Notes: generated by a model not told the origin, from the sequence alone. 64,000 nucleotides of DNA from Hydractinia symbiolongicarpus (GCF_029227915.1 NC_079882.1:9610001-9674000); one strand, 5' to 3'. Counted from the first letter of the stretch, positions 50,093 through 63,859 are shown. Numbers and translations are program-made.

Positions 50093-53000
50093 CACAAAGA
50101 TAACAGTCAGCATGGGTAGTTAATATCAATAAACCTATATTTTCATAACTTTTACCCACCCCCCATTGAAGCCGAATTTTACAAAGATCATTCGACTAGT
50201 ATATGATGTAATCAGAGTGATACTTCAAGTACAGCAACTTTTGTAAATGAGAAAACTCACAAAAGTTTTGCATTTTGCAAACAGAAACTTTAGTAAATAA
50301 TTTATTTATTTTTTTGGAAATTTTGTAATTCGACCACAAAACATTTTATTTGTTACCAAAATAACTAAAATAGACCGTTCAGCATTAACTGTTTTTAATA
50401 TTTTATCTGTTTACTGTAAATAGTTTTTTAGAGTAAATTGAATAATGAAAGTGCAAATAGGTATTTAATTTAGCACCTCTTACAATTTTATGTATGGATT
50501 TTGTGAAGTAATTTTATAAGCATCCCTTTTAGTCCCTTGTTTTCAAAGATGTTGTTAAAGCTTTATAAAATGCTATTGACATCAAACTATTAAATTAACA
50601 TCAACAAATAGTTTATCTTTCAGCAAACAAAAGAGAAATAAAAACAACCTTTTTGCTAAGTTACAGACAGGAAGAAGAATATTTTGCCTGTCAGTTGTTA
50701 GACACAAAAAAAATATCTTATTACCATTACACTTTTGATGACAGTTTTGCAACCATTATAGCAGTTAAAAGAAACAGTAAGCCTGGTCCCGAGCCTTTCT
50801 CTTTAGTTGGAACCGGTAAAATAACTTAGTAAACCTCTCCTAGTATTTTGTGGTGGGAATGTCTGCCATATATTTTTATATAACAAGATGTATAAATACG
50901 TGAAGCCTTCTGTATAAATAATAGGACTTATTTTATGAAGTACGGAAATTGTGATGTCTCGTATTGATTATAAGGTCCTTGTGGTTTCATCTAGTAAAAA
51001 GTTAATTTTAAAGTTCTGTTTATTTTGTTACATCGCCCGTTGCTCTTTCGTTTTTGTTTTACCAAGAATTTCTCGCGTTATACGTGGTCCATTCTCACTG
51101 AACAACAACAAAAAAGTTGTTTATGTCAAAAATCAGGCAAGTGAAGCCATAGATGACCCTCCCGCCTGTACAAAACCCAGGCTTGCTGCAGGGCCAATTG
51201 ATAAAAAATTATGAATACTAAACTAAGTAGATTTTTTACTAACGTTATATTTATATAGTATATTATTCTTTATTTTATCAAAATTATTAACAAGAGCTTA
51301 AATTATTATTAATAAATCATTCTGGCTTAAAAAACACTGGTTATTGGGGCTGATTCTACAAGGACTGCAAATCTGAAATATACTGACCACAATTTTGCTG
51401 ACATCGACATTTTTATAAAAATAAACAGAGTTGGACGACAAATAAACTTAAAGATCGGAAGGGGAAGAAGATAAAGAAAAGACTGAAAATAGGTAAAGCA
51501 TAACAGGCATTCTGGCAACTAGCTTGAAGTCTTACTAAGGTCAAATAATAATTCATTTTTATTATACATTCTTTTGATGCCGTTTAATTTTAATTAGCAA
51601 GCTAAAAAATAGACAGTTGCTGTACAGGTATAAAATGTGATATATGGTCCTATTTTCGCAGTCTCGTCAATGAAGAGGCCAGGCGTACAACACTTTGCAT
51701 GCAAAAAATTGTTTCTACACTATAAAGGTTTGCGATTTTAATTCTTCAATTACTGTGTCCACAACAGAGGAGGGTGTTTAGTTAAGCATGTTTTTCCTTG
51801 TCTTTTCGTTTTACACATGTATATAGCTAGTTAATTAATAATTTTTTATTGCAAAGGAAAAATTATTAATTTGTCTCCCCCTCAAAAAAAATTTGAATAA
51901 ATTTGTTCTTTCGTTTTGAATTTTTAAAATAACTAGCTGTCAAAGTAAGGCACTATATAGGCACTCTATATATATATTTAGTCCAGTTTGCGATATTTGA
52001 AATCTCATAGCAATTAAAATCATTTGAAACTCATAACGAAGGAGGGTGTTTCTTAAAAATATGTTTCATTAATGACATTTCTGTTTACCAAAGGAGTCAG
52101 TCAGTAAAAAATCTTTTGGAAAAATTAAAAAAAATCCTTTATATAGCTATATAAATGTAACCTATATTAGATTCTTTCTTTTTAATATTAGCTTGCCTTA
52201 CTTTCAGCCTCCATTTTTTCCATTTTGGCAATAAACACTGTCCCCCTGGTTTTCACCTGTCTTGCATAAATGTGAAGTAGGAAATATAATGAATTTTAGC
52301 AAATAAATAAGTGCAGTCCCTACCTCCTGTAAATGTATGATTAAAATAACATGTGTATGTAAATCCTAATCCTAACAAACTGCTCAACAAGCAAGTGACA
52401 TTTGGATTTGGAAAATTACCTATCAGAATTAAATATCATAAATATAGAAATACAAAATATCAAAATGTATGGCACTATGAGAGTTGTCTGACAAAAGTAA
52501 ACAAACATATTTTTTATACATTAGATTATCTCAAAAATGGTTTCAAAAATATAATGTTTCAATTCATATAATTTTTTTGAAACGAGGTCTATACAAATTA
52601 AAAACGAATTAAAAAATTTGTATAAAAAATGGTTTTAAATTTGTTCCAACTTGTTATAAATTGTTTTTTTGTTGCAACGAAAATCATTTTATAAGCAAAA
52701 AAACATTGCTGTAGATCATCCAAAGTCATTATATATAACAGGATCATAGGAAGTGTAAATATTGCCATTGATCTAAAAACTATCAAAACAGGATCATGGC
52801 AAATAAAAACATTGTTGTAAATCATTTAAGAACCATCATAATGCTATCATTGGAAGCAAAAATTTTGAGTGATACCGTATTAAAACCCCCAAACAAGATA
52901 ATGAAAAGGGAAAAAATCAACGAAGATTTATAAAAGGGACTTTAGAAACTGGTTTGCATGAAAACTATGACAGTCACCATGATCCTATTAGAAAATATCA

Positions 53001-53479
53001 AAACAAGATTGTAAAAAGTTTCAAAATTTAGTATAAGTTGATTTAAAAAACTGTAACAACACTGTTTCACTTCTCCATTCAAAGACATTACCTTTGTGCA
53101 TTGTTTGTGACAGGTGTAAAAAATAAGAAAAGTCCTGTTAAAAAAACAATCTAAGTTTTGATAAGTTATAGTATAATATTCAGTATATAATCTAAGTTTT
53201 AATAGTTATTTTAACAAAGTAAATATTAAAAAAACACACACACTAATAATTTTTTGGTCTTATGGCAAAAGGAAGCAATTGCATGAATTTTTTGTTGCAA
53301 AGTATTTTGCAATTGCATAGTCACTGCTTTTTAGGGTCTAAATACATTCAACGCAGCAAATTGTCCAAATCAATGGTTTATAATCTTAAAAAAATTGGCA
53401 GGAGGTTATAAGCACAGACTTGATGCAGAGGAAGTTGAGTTTACATCTAACACAGTCTAGATCAGATTGGAAGAGGGTC

Positions 53480-53558
53480 ATTAATATACCCGTCCAACCC
53501 ATGCTAGCATGGAAAACGGACGTTAAGCCGAGAATGATGATGATGATGATGATGATGA
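53480..53558. repeat. SINE-like tail with (GAT)n
   Basis: CCCATGCTAGCATGGAAAAC, then GGACGTTAAGCCGAGAATGATG and a clean GAT run. Closest relative in the window is 13,747-13,820. It lies 80 bases before the first coding exon of the two-pore channel. Confidence 0.7.
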
Positions 53559-53639
53559 AAATCACAAAATATTAAGACAAGTACAAATAAGTTAGAGTCG
53601 TTTATTATACAATCTTTGGTTTTCCTTTTAGGTGGATCG

Positions 53640-56600
53640 ATGTGTGCAGCAAAATTAATTAAAGCAAATGAAAAAGCATTTTTAAAATCACCAATGGCTA
53701 GCAAATCAAAATATGGCAGTGCAGCCTTAAGGACTCCAACAAACAGTTCACCCAGACTAAAGAGGCTTTTCACTAGTACACCATCTGACAGTGAATCTGG
53801 TATGGATCGTTATGACTCAACTGCACCATATGCTAGCTCATCGAATGAAGACATACTATATTCAACTGCTGACCCTAGTGATTTCGAAGGAAGTTTGACT
53901 ACATCCCAAGAAGATCTAACTACAGGTAAAATTTAAATTATTATATGTATCTTAATGATTTTAAATCACTTCTTTTTTCTCGGGCACAGGTACTATGTTT
54001 CACAATAAATAATCTTCAATAGTCAAAGAAATTTAGCAAGAATTGAATAGTTCACTTGTATATAAATTGTTTTCTTTACTTTCTTTACAAAAAAACATTC
54101 CTATATCTTTTGTAAAAAAGGGTTTTTGGATAACAAATAAGCATAAAATATGCTCGGGAAATCGAAAAAATTCAGAAAAAAAAATCTTACATCATTATTC
54201 CATTCTCCTTACCCAAACCTTAAAAAAAAACATTGTATCTTATTAAGAAAGGATAAATAATTTCAAAAAACAGTATTATAAGATTAAACAAAAATTTTTT
54301 AGGTGATACAACGCTATGAAAGTTTTTCTTTGTAAAAAAGTCTTTCCAATTCTAACAATCTTTCCATTTGTGCTCAATTACAGAATCTTGTAGTTTGTCA
54401 TTTAATATCACACATGTATATTTTATATTTCTGATAGGGTAGTTTTAATTTTAAGTGTTATGTATAGACATTTCTCTAAAAAAAATTTTATATTTGATTG
54501 AGATGTTTTGGCCAGTTATTTTTTTCCTGTATACCCAAATCCAATGAACATCTTATTTTCAAATATTTCTTTTGTTTCTCTCTACCTTTAAAAATAGTAT
54601 GCAAAAATACTAAAACAAACTTTAAGGAGGAAACGTAATGCAATAAATTGACAACCTCTGCTTTTCTCTAGCTCTAAAAAATAGATATTATCGAATCAAA
54701 AACAAAAAAAGAAAAAATCAGCCTCTCCAAGAAAAGTTTTTAAAATCTCTACCAAAATTGTGTTTTTCATGTTTTCCTACCTTGACATAAATGTTCATTG
54801 TCACTTTTATTGGATAAAGATTGTTCGTTTAAATACTTTTTTGCTGCACTACACAATCAAAGAGTCTGTCTGTAAAAATTGATAATTCCAACCTTCTCTT
54901 TTCTTCTGTAAGGGCACTTCCTGTAGAACATTAGGATCCTTATTTTATTGAAGGCAAATTTGATTTTGCAAATAAGAGAAAATTACCAAACATTTTGCCT
55001 GGCACTGACCTTTTATTCTTGACTTATATTGCATAAGGATCATTTGTATAAAGTTTTTTTGTAACGCTCTGGGTATCACTCTGATGTTTCTATGTTTGTT
55101 GTTCGAAAAGGGATACCAACCATTGACTTTTGTGTGCTGTGTATGAGTTACAAAAACAAGGATTGTTTGTCCATGATTTAGCTACCTAATGTCTATGAGC
55201 AATATGCATAACAGAAAACTGATCACTTCACGACTAAACACTAGTACATTACCACAAAAGAAATGTATTTTATTTCAAAAAATTCTCAAAAATCTTAAAA
55301 GCAAGAAGCAAGAACAAGTGTAATTACTAAATAAAATGTTAACTAAAGATAGGAAGTTCAAAAATCGACATTTTGAGGTAGTAGAAACAAAAAATTCATT
55401 TTCACATACAATACTGAAATTCCAGACACCCACTCGCACTAACGTATAGGAAACTCACCCTTACTAAAATTTAGTGTAGTATTTTTATTTACTTGCACTC
55501 TTTCTTCTTATTCTTTTTAAAGGTATTTATTTAGTGATGAGTAATAACATGTAGTCAATTTAAAAAATTTAGATAATAAGGAAAGTCGAGGATTGCTGCA
55601 AGCTGTAGTTTTTATTGAAGATGCTATTGAGGTAAGTATCATTTTGTTAGGATAATTTTGCCTGTCGTCAGCATGTCGATAAAAAAGGGAAATTGAGATT
55701 TCTAAACCACTGAAATCTCATAATTTTAGCCGATCAAAACTTTATTGCTTTGACTTTGGTTTGCAAATAAAATGTGAGGAAAAAAACAGTTTATGGTTTA
55801 TCTCTGTGTGCATCTGGATCTTGCAATATTGCTAAATTTATAATGAAAAAAAACTTGAAAAGCTTAAAATTGTTAAAAAAATAGCACTTGTGTTTATGTA
55901 TTAGCAGTTTACACTGTGGGTAGATTTTTACAACTTTACGCTTCTGTTATAAAAGCATCTGTTGACTTTTTAGTTTGTGACTAGTGTGAAAATTTATTTT
56001 CAGCATCGCTCAATTCACCACAAAGTTGATGTTAAATCATTATATAGGTACAGGTTGTATCATTCGAAACCAGTAAGATGGTATGTTAGTAATTCATTTA
56101 TAAACATGTTAACAGGAGTAAAAAGTTCATTTCCTGTTTTTTTTTTGTTTTTTTTTCAGGTCGCTTCGATTTACAATATCAATCCTATTAGGGCTGGCAT
56201 TTTTGGAGACACCAACATCTTTAAAGTAAGACTTAAAACCAAGGAGTACTTTAAAGAAAGAAAATTCCACAAAAGTAAACTTTTGAGGGAAATAACTTTA
56301 TTAAGTATTTAAGTATTTTATTTATAAAAGAAATTACTGAAGAATTAAAAAAAGAATGAAAATTAACTTATCGTGAAAGGCATATTTCAATACATTCTGA
56401 GGGGAAAAACTTTCTCGTTCCAGCTTTTTTAAATTTTTTTGCAGGACTTGTCTTTCGCACATTAGGCCAAAATTATGAAATTGCAAAAGTTTCTTTCGCG
56501 AAACTTTAAAGTATACAATACTGCAGTTTAAATGGATATCTAAATTGTTTGTTTGGTTTAGACAATCCTCTGACCCTCGCAAAGGACAAGCTCGGAAAGA

Positions 56601-59600
56601 ATTGCCATGTGGTTTGACAGAGTCCATTGAACTCTTGTGTTTGGTTATTTTAACAGCAGATTTGCTATTTAAGGTAAGTTTCACATCTGTTTTTTCACTG
56701 CTGCCATTTTGTTGTTGTTTGTTACTTCTCCCTCAGGATAAATCTATTATTGGCTTTATTATTTGCTTTGGCAACACTAAGAAACACAGTCGCTGTACCA
56801 GAATGTAAATTTTTATTTTTAAGATGTGTATTACACAAATGTATCAAAGGATCCATATACTGAGCAATTATTAGCTACATCTTATTTTTTTGTAGTTTTT
56901 AATGGTCGGACGTAAGCATGCGAAAAAGAATCCCTGGTTGATTTTTTCTGCTGTTGTTTTAATCATAACATACATAGATTGGTTTGTATCAGTTGGACTT
57001 GTTTGTGAAGACGTAAGTTTGTCAATGTTTACGCTAAAGATCCTTGCTGAATCTATGTACTCTCAAGGTCATTTCAGCTTGAAATACTAGAAAATACTTG
57101 AAGAAAATTGGTACTAGAAAATTTTGTTTCTGGAATTTTCTAGTGTTGTGCATGAAAAGGCATCAGAATTATATATGGAATTATTTTATTGGATGTGAAC
57201 ATGCTTCACGAACATGGAGATGAACACATGATTTCTTTTAAGCTTCTGTTAACTAGTTTTGTTATCACGAAAAAAGTGGTACAAAACAGTCTGATAAGAA
57301 CTAAAAATTGCAGCAGGATTTTGTTGCCACCATGAAAAAAGGATAAATAGGATTGAGGTAAGACTACATAAAGTTGCTTTCATTGATGCTAAAGAAAAAA
57401 GTGCTTAGATAAAAACACTTTCAGCCAAAGCAAATATTTTCAGAGAGATTGTTTAAGCAAAAGCAGAGACAGTGACGCATAGAACGAATTAAAAAAGGAA
57501 TAAATAAAGATATGTTATAAAGCATTTAAAAAGCGTTTAAAACAAAGTGCTTTTCATAAGTTACGATGGAACATATGTGGTTGCTTGCCAGGAACTTTTA
57601 TTGCTCTACGCTTCAAAAACGTAAGATTTCATGATAATTTATATCTGGAAAATCTGAACACTTTACATGCTTTAGATTTTGTGAATCAACAAATAAAAAA
57701 AGTTGCGTGATTTTTTACGCTTGAGCTAATTTCACAGAAATTTTATTTCGCGATTCGGATGTTGATTGATCATGGAAATTCTTTGATATTAAAGTATGTA
57801 ACGAAGGAAGTTTAAACCAATTTCATCAACTTTAATAAACTGTTGCTTAGTCATTGAATTTAAAGAGATCAAAAACGTTTTTTATAGTTGTTAGAAATAA
57901 GAGAAACACGCGGGTCTTTGCATGGAAATTTTGTTTTCATTTTATGTCATTTTATTGCCAAACTTTTGATCAGTGGCCCAAACTGTTCTTAAAATAAGGA
58001 CCTGTTAATCCTTTAAGCCATGTGATCATAGTTGAATTCTAGTTTTTATGCTGGAGTATGTCATATCAAATACTCAAAATAGGAAATATACAAAAATGGT
58101 GCTAAATTAGCTGGAATCAAATTCAATTTTAACCAGTTGCTCTGACTCCAAACTAAACGTAGCTGGGTATATATTTCTGCTGAAGTGGCGATATTTGTTT
58201 GCAGAGTGATATCGCCTCCATGTGAATTACCTCTCCAACCAGAGTTGCCACCAGATTAGGGAATTGGAAAAGTTTAAAATGTTCAGGGAAAATAAGGGAA
58301 AAGAGAAGAATTTAATATTTTTTTCACGTTTTAATTTTTTAATGTTTTATTATATTTTTTTTTATTCGACGTGTAGCCTGTTTCGGTATTCGTGAATAGT
58401 TTTTATTCTACGTTTGTAAGTTTCCATGGAAAAAATGAGGATTTTTATTCCTGAAAACAGTAGCAAGCCTTTTATTTGCATATCGATCATAGATATGCAC
58501 GGTGTTTTTTTCATACACCAAGTCTGTATTATGATTTCATTAGAGTGCAAAATTGTAACATTTTATTTAGAGATGGAGAATAAGACGTTTGCTCCGACCA
58601 TTCTTTTTAATTCAACACTCCTCCCTGATGAAGAAAACTGTAAGTTTTTATTATGAAAAAGAACATTTTTTCCTAATGATATATTTTAACTGTGATGCAT
58701 CCTCCAAATATTTTTTTTTGCAGGTTCAAAGTATTCAACAGTCAATACCACAAATTCTTAGGTATAGCTTACACGTTAAAATTTTAAGTGTTATATTTCT
58801 GCTGATAGCACATAGATAGTCGAATAAACAATTGTCGATTAACATCCATACCATTGCAATTATGCGTCTGCCAGGTCAGGAAAGTCAAGGAAATCACATA
58901 TCTTTAAAAAAGTTTAAAAAAAATCAAGAAAATTTGATGAAATTTCTGCAGAATCAGGGAAAAACTAGTTCACAGGCAAATTCCATCGGTTGTTTTTTCT
59001 CTGGGCTTGCCTAAAAAACAAAAGCAGAAAGGGCATCAATTAAAAAGCTCTATAATCAGGGGAATATCAGAGACATTCAGCATTAATTTCTGGCACACAG
59101 TCTAGAAGCATTATTACTCCTGGATACAGGATGTTGGGCCTTTCAAGAACATTAGGCATCGTAAAATATGCAATTGTGTAAGCTAAATGACACCAAAATT
59201 CAGACATTAAATGTATTTACTAATAATTCATGACATTTTGCTGCTTTAGTGTGTTGTTCCTGATGTGTTTGCACCTTTATTTCTTCACCATGTTGGGTAT
59301 GGTACTGTTTACACCAGAGGATATGTTATATAACCAGACATCCATTTTAGATACAACCAGCGTAAGTTTGTGAGATGTTATCACCATTTAGCACCAATAA
59401 TATATTTTTTTATAAAATCTTTTTTTTTCTTAGGGTAAACGTCATTCCATTGATCAACTAAATGATTCAAAAGAAGGAAAAGCATATTTTAATGATTTAG
59501 GAGCAGCCGTAATGTCGCTTATAGTTTTGCTGACAACAGCAAATAATCCAGATGGTATTGTTTTTGTATTTTGCTGATCGTTGATAAGAAAGATTTTTTT

Positions 59601-62600
59601 CAATATGTTTTCTAGTTTTGCAGTATAGTAGAGTATATTTTGACTTTGTTTAGTGATGATGCCTGCTTACTCCGACAGCAGATTCTATGCGATATATTTC
59701 ATCCTCTTTTTGGCAGTTGGTAAGTGTATACTATTTTTTTATTCATTCATTTATTTATTTTTTTCTTCAATAAGCCAAATATTTTTATTTATTTATTTTT
59801 TTATTTTTTTAGGGATGTATTTTTTTATGAATGTTTTGTTGGCTGTTATATACAATCAATTTAAAGGTTCTTTCACGGTTAGTTTGCCTTTATGGAGATT
59901 TGATTTTCACTATGTTGAGGAAAATAAGTTGAGGAAGCGCTATTTTGTAAAATACATTTTTGACACAGTTGATACACTCCAAACTTTGCATCGATGAAGA
60001 AATATATCTTTTGTATATCTAAATTTTGTTTCAAAAAACTGTTGTTGTTTTGAAGAGATCTTCTTCATTGTAGAAATCCATGCAAAGTAGTTTTCTGCGG
60101 AGACGAATTGGTGTTCGGGCTGCATTTGAAGTGTTACGTGGAAGCAGTTTTTACGCTACACCACTAGCTTCTCCTGGGTACGCACAAATTACTGTCTTAC
60201 CGATAAAATTTCTTTATTGTCGGTATCTCTTGATTTCCCGGTTTTGTTTGTTTGTTTATTTTTGTTGTTGTTGTTGTTGTCGTCGTTGTTGTCGTCGTTG
60301 TTGTTGTTGTCGTCGTTGTTGTTGTCGTCGTTGTTGTTGTCGTCGTTGTTGTCGTCGTTATTGTTCTTGCTGTCGTCATCTTCGTCGTTACCTAAGAGCT
60401 TTAAGTTTCTATTTTCCGTGAATTCAGATCGTGTATCGATGTTTCAGCAGCGAAAGCTCTGTTAGATTGTGTGCGTTTCTCCAAAAAATCAAGATATATG
60501 CCTGCAATGACAGAAGTAAGTTACTACGCCAATAGCTATTTTCTTTGTTTGTTCAGTGTTTAATATCTACATACATTCTCCTGTTGTAAGTAAGCACGAT
60601 AAGGGAAATATAATTTACTTTCAAGAGAGATAAAAAATAATTTGATACAGTGGTGCAATCTTTCTGTTTTTTCAAATCGCACGTGATGTTTTCTACAGGT
60701 GTTTCTTGATAATTTAAAGTAAAAAAATGATTAAATTGATTTCATGTGTTGTCTAAACAAGTTGTAAGTTAGCCTCGGAGTTTATGCTTTAAACATGAGA
60801 ATTGCGGTAACTGAAAACATTAATATTTTAGCTAAGTTATCCAATTTATTTTTATTACTATCACTATTTTATTACTATTATTATATTATAGTATTATTAT
60901 AATATATTATAGTTTTTCCTTTTCACGAAGAAAGTAAAAATCCACAAATTCGAACAAATTAGAAGCAAGCGAACAATTAGAATACTTTGTTCTCTCCTAG
61001 TATTTGGAAGCTCTGCCAACGGCATCGTTGAACTCAAAGCAGTTCCAAGATTTATTTGACATCGTGTCCGCGGATTCTGTGAAAAAAGTAAGACTAATTA
61101 TTTCGTCAGAAAAAAAAATCAGAGCCATATGGGAGCGCTTTACTGATATATATATTTTTGAATTATTTTAGCGATATCCTTGTCGTCAATTCCAAAGGCC
61201 AGTTCTAAAGCAAATCCAAGCAATCCTTCTGCATGATTATTTTCAATATTTTGGGGATTTCATGGCTTTGGTGAATGTGTTTGTTGTCACTGTAAGTGAT
61301 TTTTGTAACATCTTCAGTATGTTGAATTATTGTATCGTGATTGACTTCATCTTTCTTTTTATTAGATTGAGCTAGCAACGTCGGTCAACAATGCTTTTTC
61401 TGGTCACTCCATGTTGTCTGTACGTACATAAATCCAAATAACTTCCAGTGACGAAACCTGGCAGGTTATATATTGTAAAGAACTAGTCATATTACACTAA
61501 TTTTTATTTAAATGTGATAGACAAAGCCTAATCTGTTACTCACATTTGTAAACTTCATTTTGTTGGTTCATCTCATTTTGCGTACATTGTGTTGATATTT
61601 ACATTCTATCTGTTTTAGATTTTCAATTTTTGCTTCATCTTCTACTTTGCCATAGAACAGGTATTGTTAGTGATTGGTGTAATTTAATTGCGAGCAGAGA
61701 TTTGTTGTCAAGGAAGTTAGTTTCTTTTTAAGAGAACCCTTCTTATTTTCATGGTTTAAATTTTGTTTTATAGATACTAATGATGTATTTCATCGGACCA
61801 AAAAGATATTTCTCGCACAAAGTAAGTTATCTACATGCGAATATTTACAGTTAAATCCCGGTAACCCCCCCACTCCCAAGGGACCGAGATGAATAGTTTA
61901 GCTTAACGAATGTTCAAGTTAAAAGAAGCTCCTGTTAAATCGAGCTTAATCGAAAATAAGATTATAGTTAGAGTTAAAGCGACTTTTTCAAGTGGTGAAG
62001 CAGCAGTTCCTGGAAAAAGGTGCTATCTTGGCGATGAGAAGACGTGCAAGTCACATGTAAATTGAATTTTCCTTGACAGACAACATCTAAGTATATAACA
62101 TTTGAAATTAATAAAAACTAACAAAAAAATTAAAATCTGATATTTATCTAGTCTTTCATTTCCTTTTCTCGAGTAAAAGTTTTGAGTTATCCAAAGATAT
62201 TAGCCTTAGAAGGACAAAAAATGGGTCGAGTTAACGAATGTTAAAGTTAACCGTAGTTTTTTATAAGAAAGTATCACGGAAGTTCAAGGAACCCACGAAA
62301 ATATATCGAGAAGAAAGTTCGAGTTATCCAGTGTTAGAGTTACCGGAGGCGAACTGTATATACAGTTAGCTTCCGGTAATTATCATTCCTGGAGACTCGG
62401 CTTCGCACGTGTAATGCTATATATAAACTATGCTGTGCTTTTTGAGTTTATTATTTACTTTTTCGACATCATAATACTTTAATCTGCCATATCGCTTAAT
62501 CGAAAGCTGTATTCACACCGGGTTGTACTTATTACTGTAATTTAGACATTGTTGAGCACGCCTATTTCTTTTAAGACAATTTTGGCTAAATAACATTTTT

Positions 62601-63823
62601 TTTGGCGGGGGAGTTAACGAAGCTTTAAATTAACAATACACTGGTGACGTAAAAATTTTTTCAAAGGGTTTTTAGATGTCATCCGCATCTGCAACTTAAG
62701 GTCTCGCAAAATCTACAAAAAATAACATTTGCTATCAATTTTTGGCTAGCTAGGTGTTTTGTTCTATTTCGTTAAATATAGGGGAGTATGTAAAAATAAA
62801 TTTCTAGGAAACTATACAAAGTATTGTTGCTAATATTTTAGAATGTTTGGTTTGAAAGTGGTGTGACATGGCTTTTAGTGGTAAGACAACTGTTAATTTA
62901 AAAGATACCATCCACCTTAATCGTCAAAATAAGAATTTAATTTTTCACCTACGCTTTTTTGGAAGCAAGACAATCGTTTCAATACACTTTATTGCAAATG
63001 CTCAAATTCCGTGACAGTAACTTAATTCAATAGTGTTTGAAATAGCACATCTTCCCTAACCCTACCCCCGTCCTTCTGATTAAGCTCCCAAGGAGCGTTT
63101 TTTACGCTTTTTGTAAAATAATGTTTTTCTAGATTGTTGAAATTCTTTGCATCGCAATGTATGGTGGACCGTTTCCTTATCTAACCAAGTACGTTTTTAC
63201 ATTTTTGTAAGTTTTATAATGTTCGACACGAGATATTTTTGAGTAACATAGGATCATCTATTTAGGCAAGAAATAATCGCACGTAGTCAGAAATACAGTT
63301 TTATGTCATTGTACAATCTACTGCGTATAACGAACATGTTAATTATCATTCGACTACTTCGTATTATACCAAGTATCAAGGTAAGAAATTTATCTAGTGC
63401 GTTTGACCATTATTTTTTTACAGATGACATGTGTATTCACTGACTTCAGAATTTTGTTTTAGCCGCTCTCTATGGTTGCAAGCACATTGGTTGACCTTAT
63501 GAAAAATATGAGGGCTTTTGGTGGTATTGTGATAGTAAGCTTTAACTTATTCCTAAATAATGAAATTATTAAGCAACGTGTGTACAACTTTACATAAGAA
63601 ATTTTTATAAAAATCATCATCAAGGCTCAATTTCTGAATATTCAAATCATGAGACTCAAATGAAAAAAGAGGAAGAAGAGTGTGTTTTAAAAACATTTGC
63701 AGATTTACTGTGGTCGCAAATTTTTTAACACTATTTTTAGTTGATATATTACGTGTTCGCCATATTGGGAATGATGTTGTTCGAAGGAAAAAGCCCTCAA
63801 CCACCACAAAATTTAACTGCATA
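53640..63823 (+). CDS. TPCN1: two-pore channel, TPC1-like, 3' end off window
   Basis: At least 24 exons from 53632-53925 to 63741-63823, phases closing throughout (for example 55573-55631, 56004-56080, 56160-56225, 59434-59554, 59654-59719, 63266-63380). The product is an endolysosomal Na+/Ca2+ channel of two six-helix domains. The soluble Ser-rich N-terminus is followed by LLQAVVFIEDAIE and HRSIHHKVD. Domain I then shows S1 (LGLAFLETPTSL), CGLTESIELLC, S4 (RWRIRRLLRPFFLIQHSS), S5, pore/filter TTANNPDVMMPAY, and S6 (FFMNVLLAVIYNQFKG). A cytosolic linker with FLRRRIGVRAAFEVL leads to domain II, whose S4 (LLRITNMLIIIRLLRIIPSIK) keeps three arginines at i, i+9 and i+12 as in TPC1. The window ends after S5 (IYYVFAILGMMLFEG), so the second filter is not seen. 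Start: first ATG after an acceptor 8 bases upstream. TPC1 rather than TPC2/TPC3 is my judgement. Confidence 0.93.
60258..60375. repeat. (TTG/TCG)n trinucleotide repeat
   Basis: An almost pure run of TTG and TCG triplets inside a two-pore-channel intron. It is open in several frames (poly-Thr, poly-Cys/Arg, poly-Leu/Ser), all artefacts of the repeat. Confidence 0.9.
61848..62356. mobile_element. short non-autonomous DNA transposon, TA target site
   Basis: Begins CAGTTAAATCCCGGTAAC and ends with the inverted form of CAGTTCGCCTCCGGTAAC (13 of 18 match), flanked by TA on each side. CAG tips with a TA duplication suggest a Tc1/mariner-pogo (Tigger-like) element. There is no transposase frame in 509 bases. 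Internal GTTAACGAATGTT motifs occur near both ends. It lies in an intron of the two-pore channel. Confidence 0.6.
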
Positions 63824-63859
63824 GTAAATATACCTCTTGTATTTTTTTCTTTCTATATT

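Larger units (their letters stand above)
42367..53639. other. 11-kb gene-poor region
   Basis: Very AT-rich, between the 5' ends of SHANK (minus) and the two-pore channel (plus). I find no exon chain with domain similarity. It holds the hairpin at 44,882, a direct duplication CATTGATCAACATTTGAAGC (about 49,819 and 49,850), two SINE-like pieces and diverged repeats near 52,690-52,850. The 87-codon frame at 50,951-51,214 is not supported by anything else. Enhancers for SHANK or the channel could lie here; the sequence alone does not show them. Confidence 0.5.

Noticed and set aside
50951-51214. 87-codon plus-strand frame
   Set aside because: Contains a hydrophobic patch but no recognisable domain, no promoter or splice partner; expected by chance in 11 kb of non-coding DNA.
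60080-60465. Long Cys/Arg-, Leu/Ser- and Thr-rich frames on both strands
   Set aside because: All arise from a TTG/TCG triplet repeat; the only real coding is the channel exon ending at 60,177 and the one starting at 60,428.
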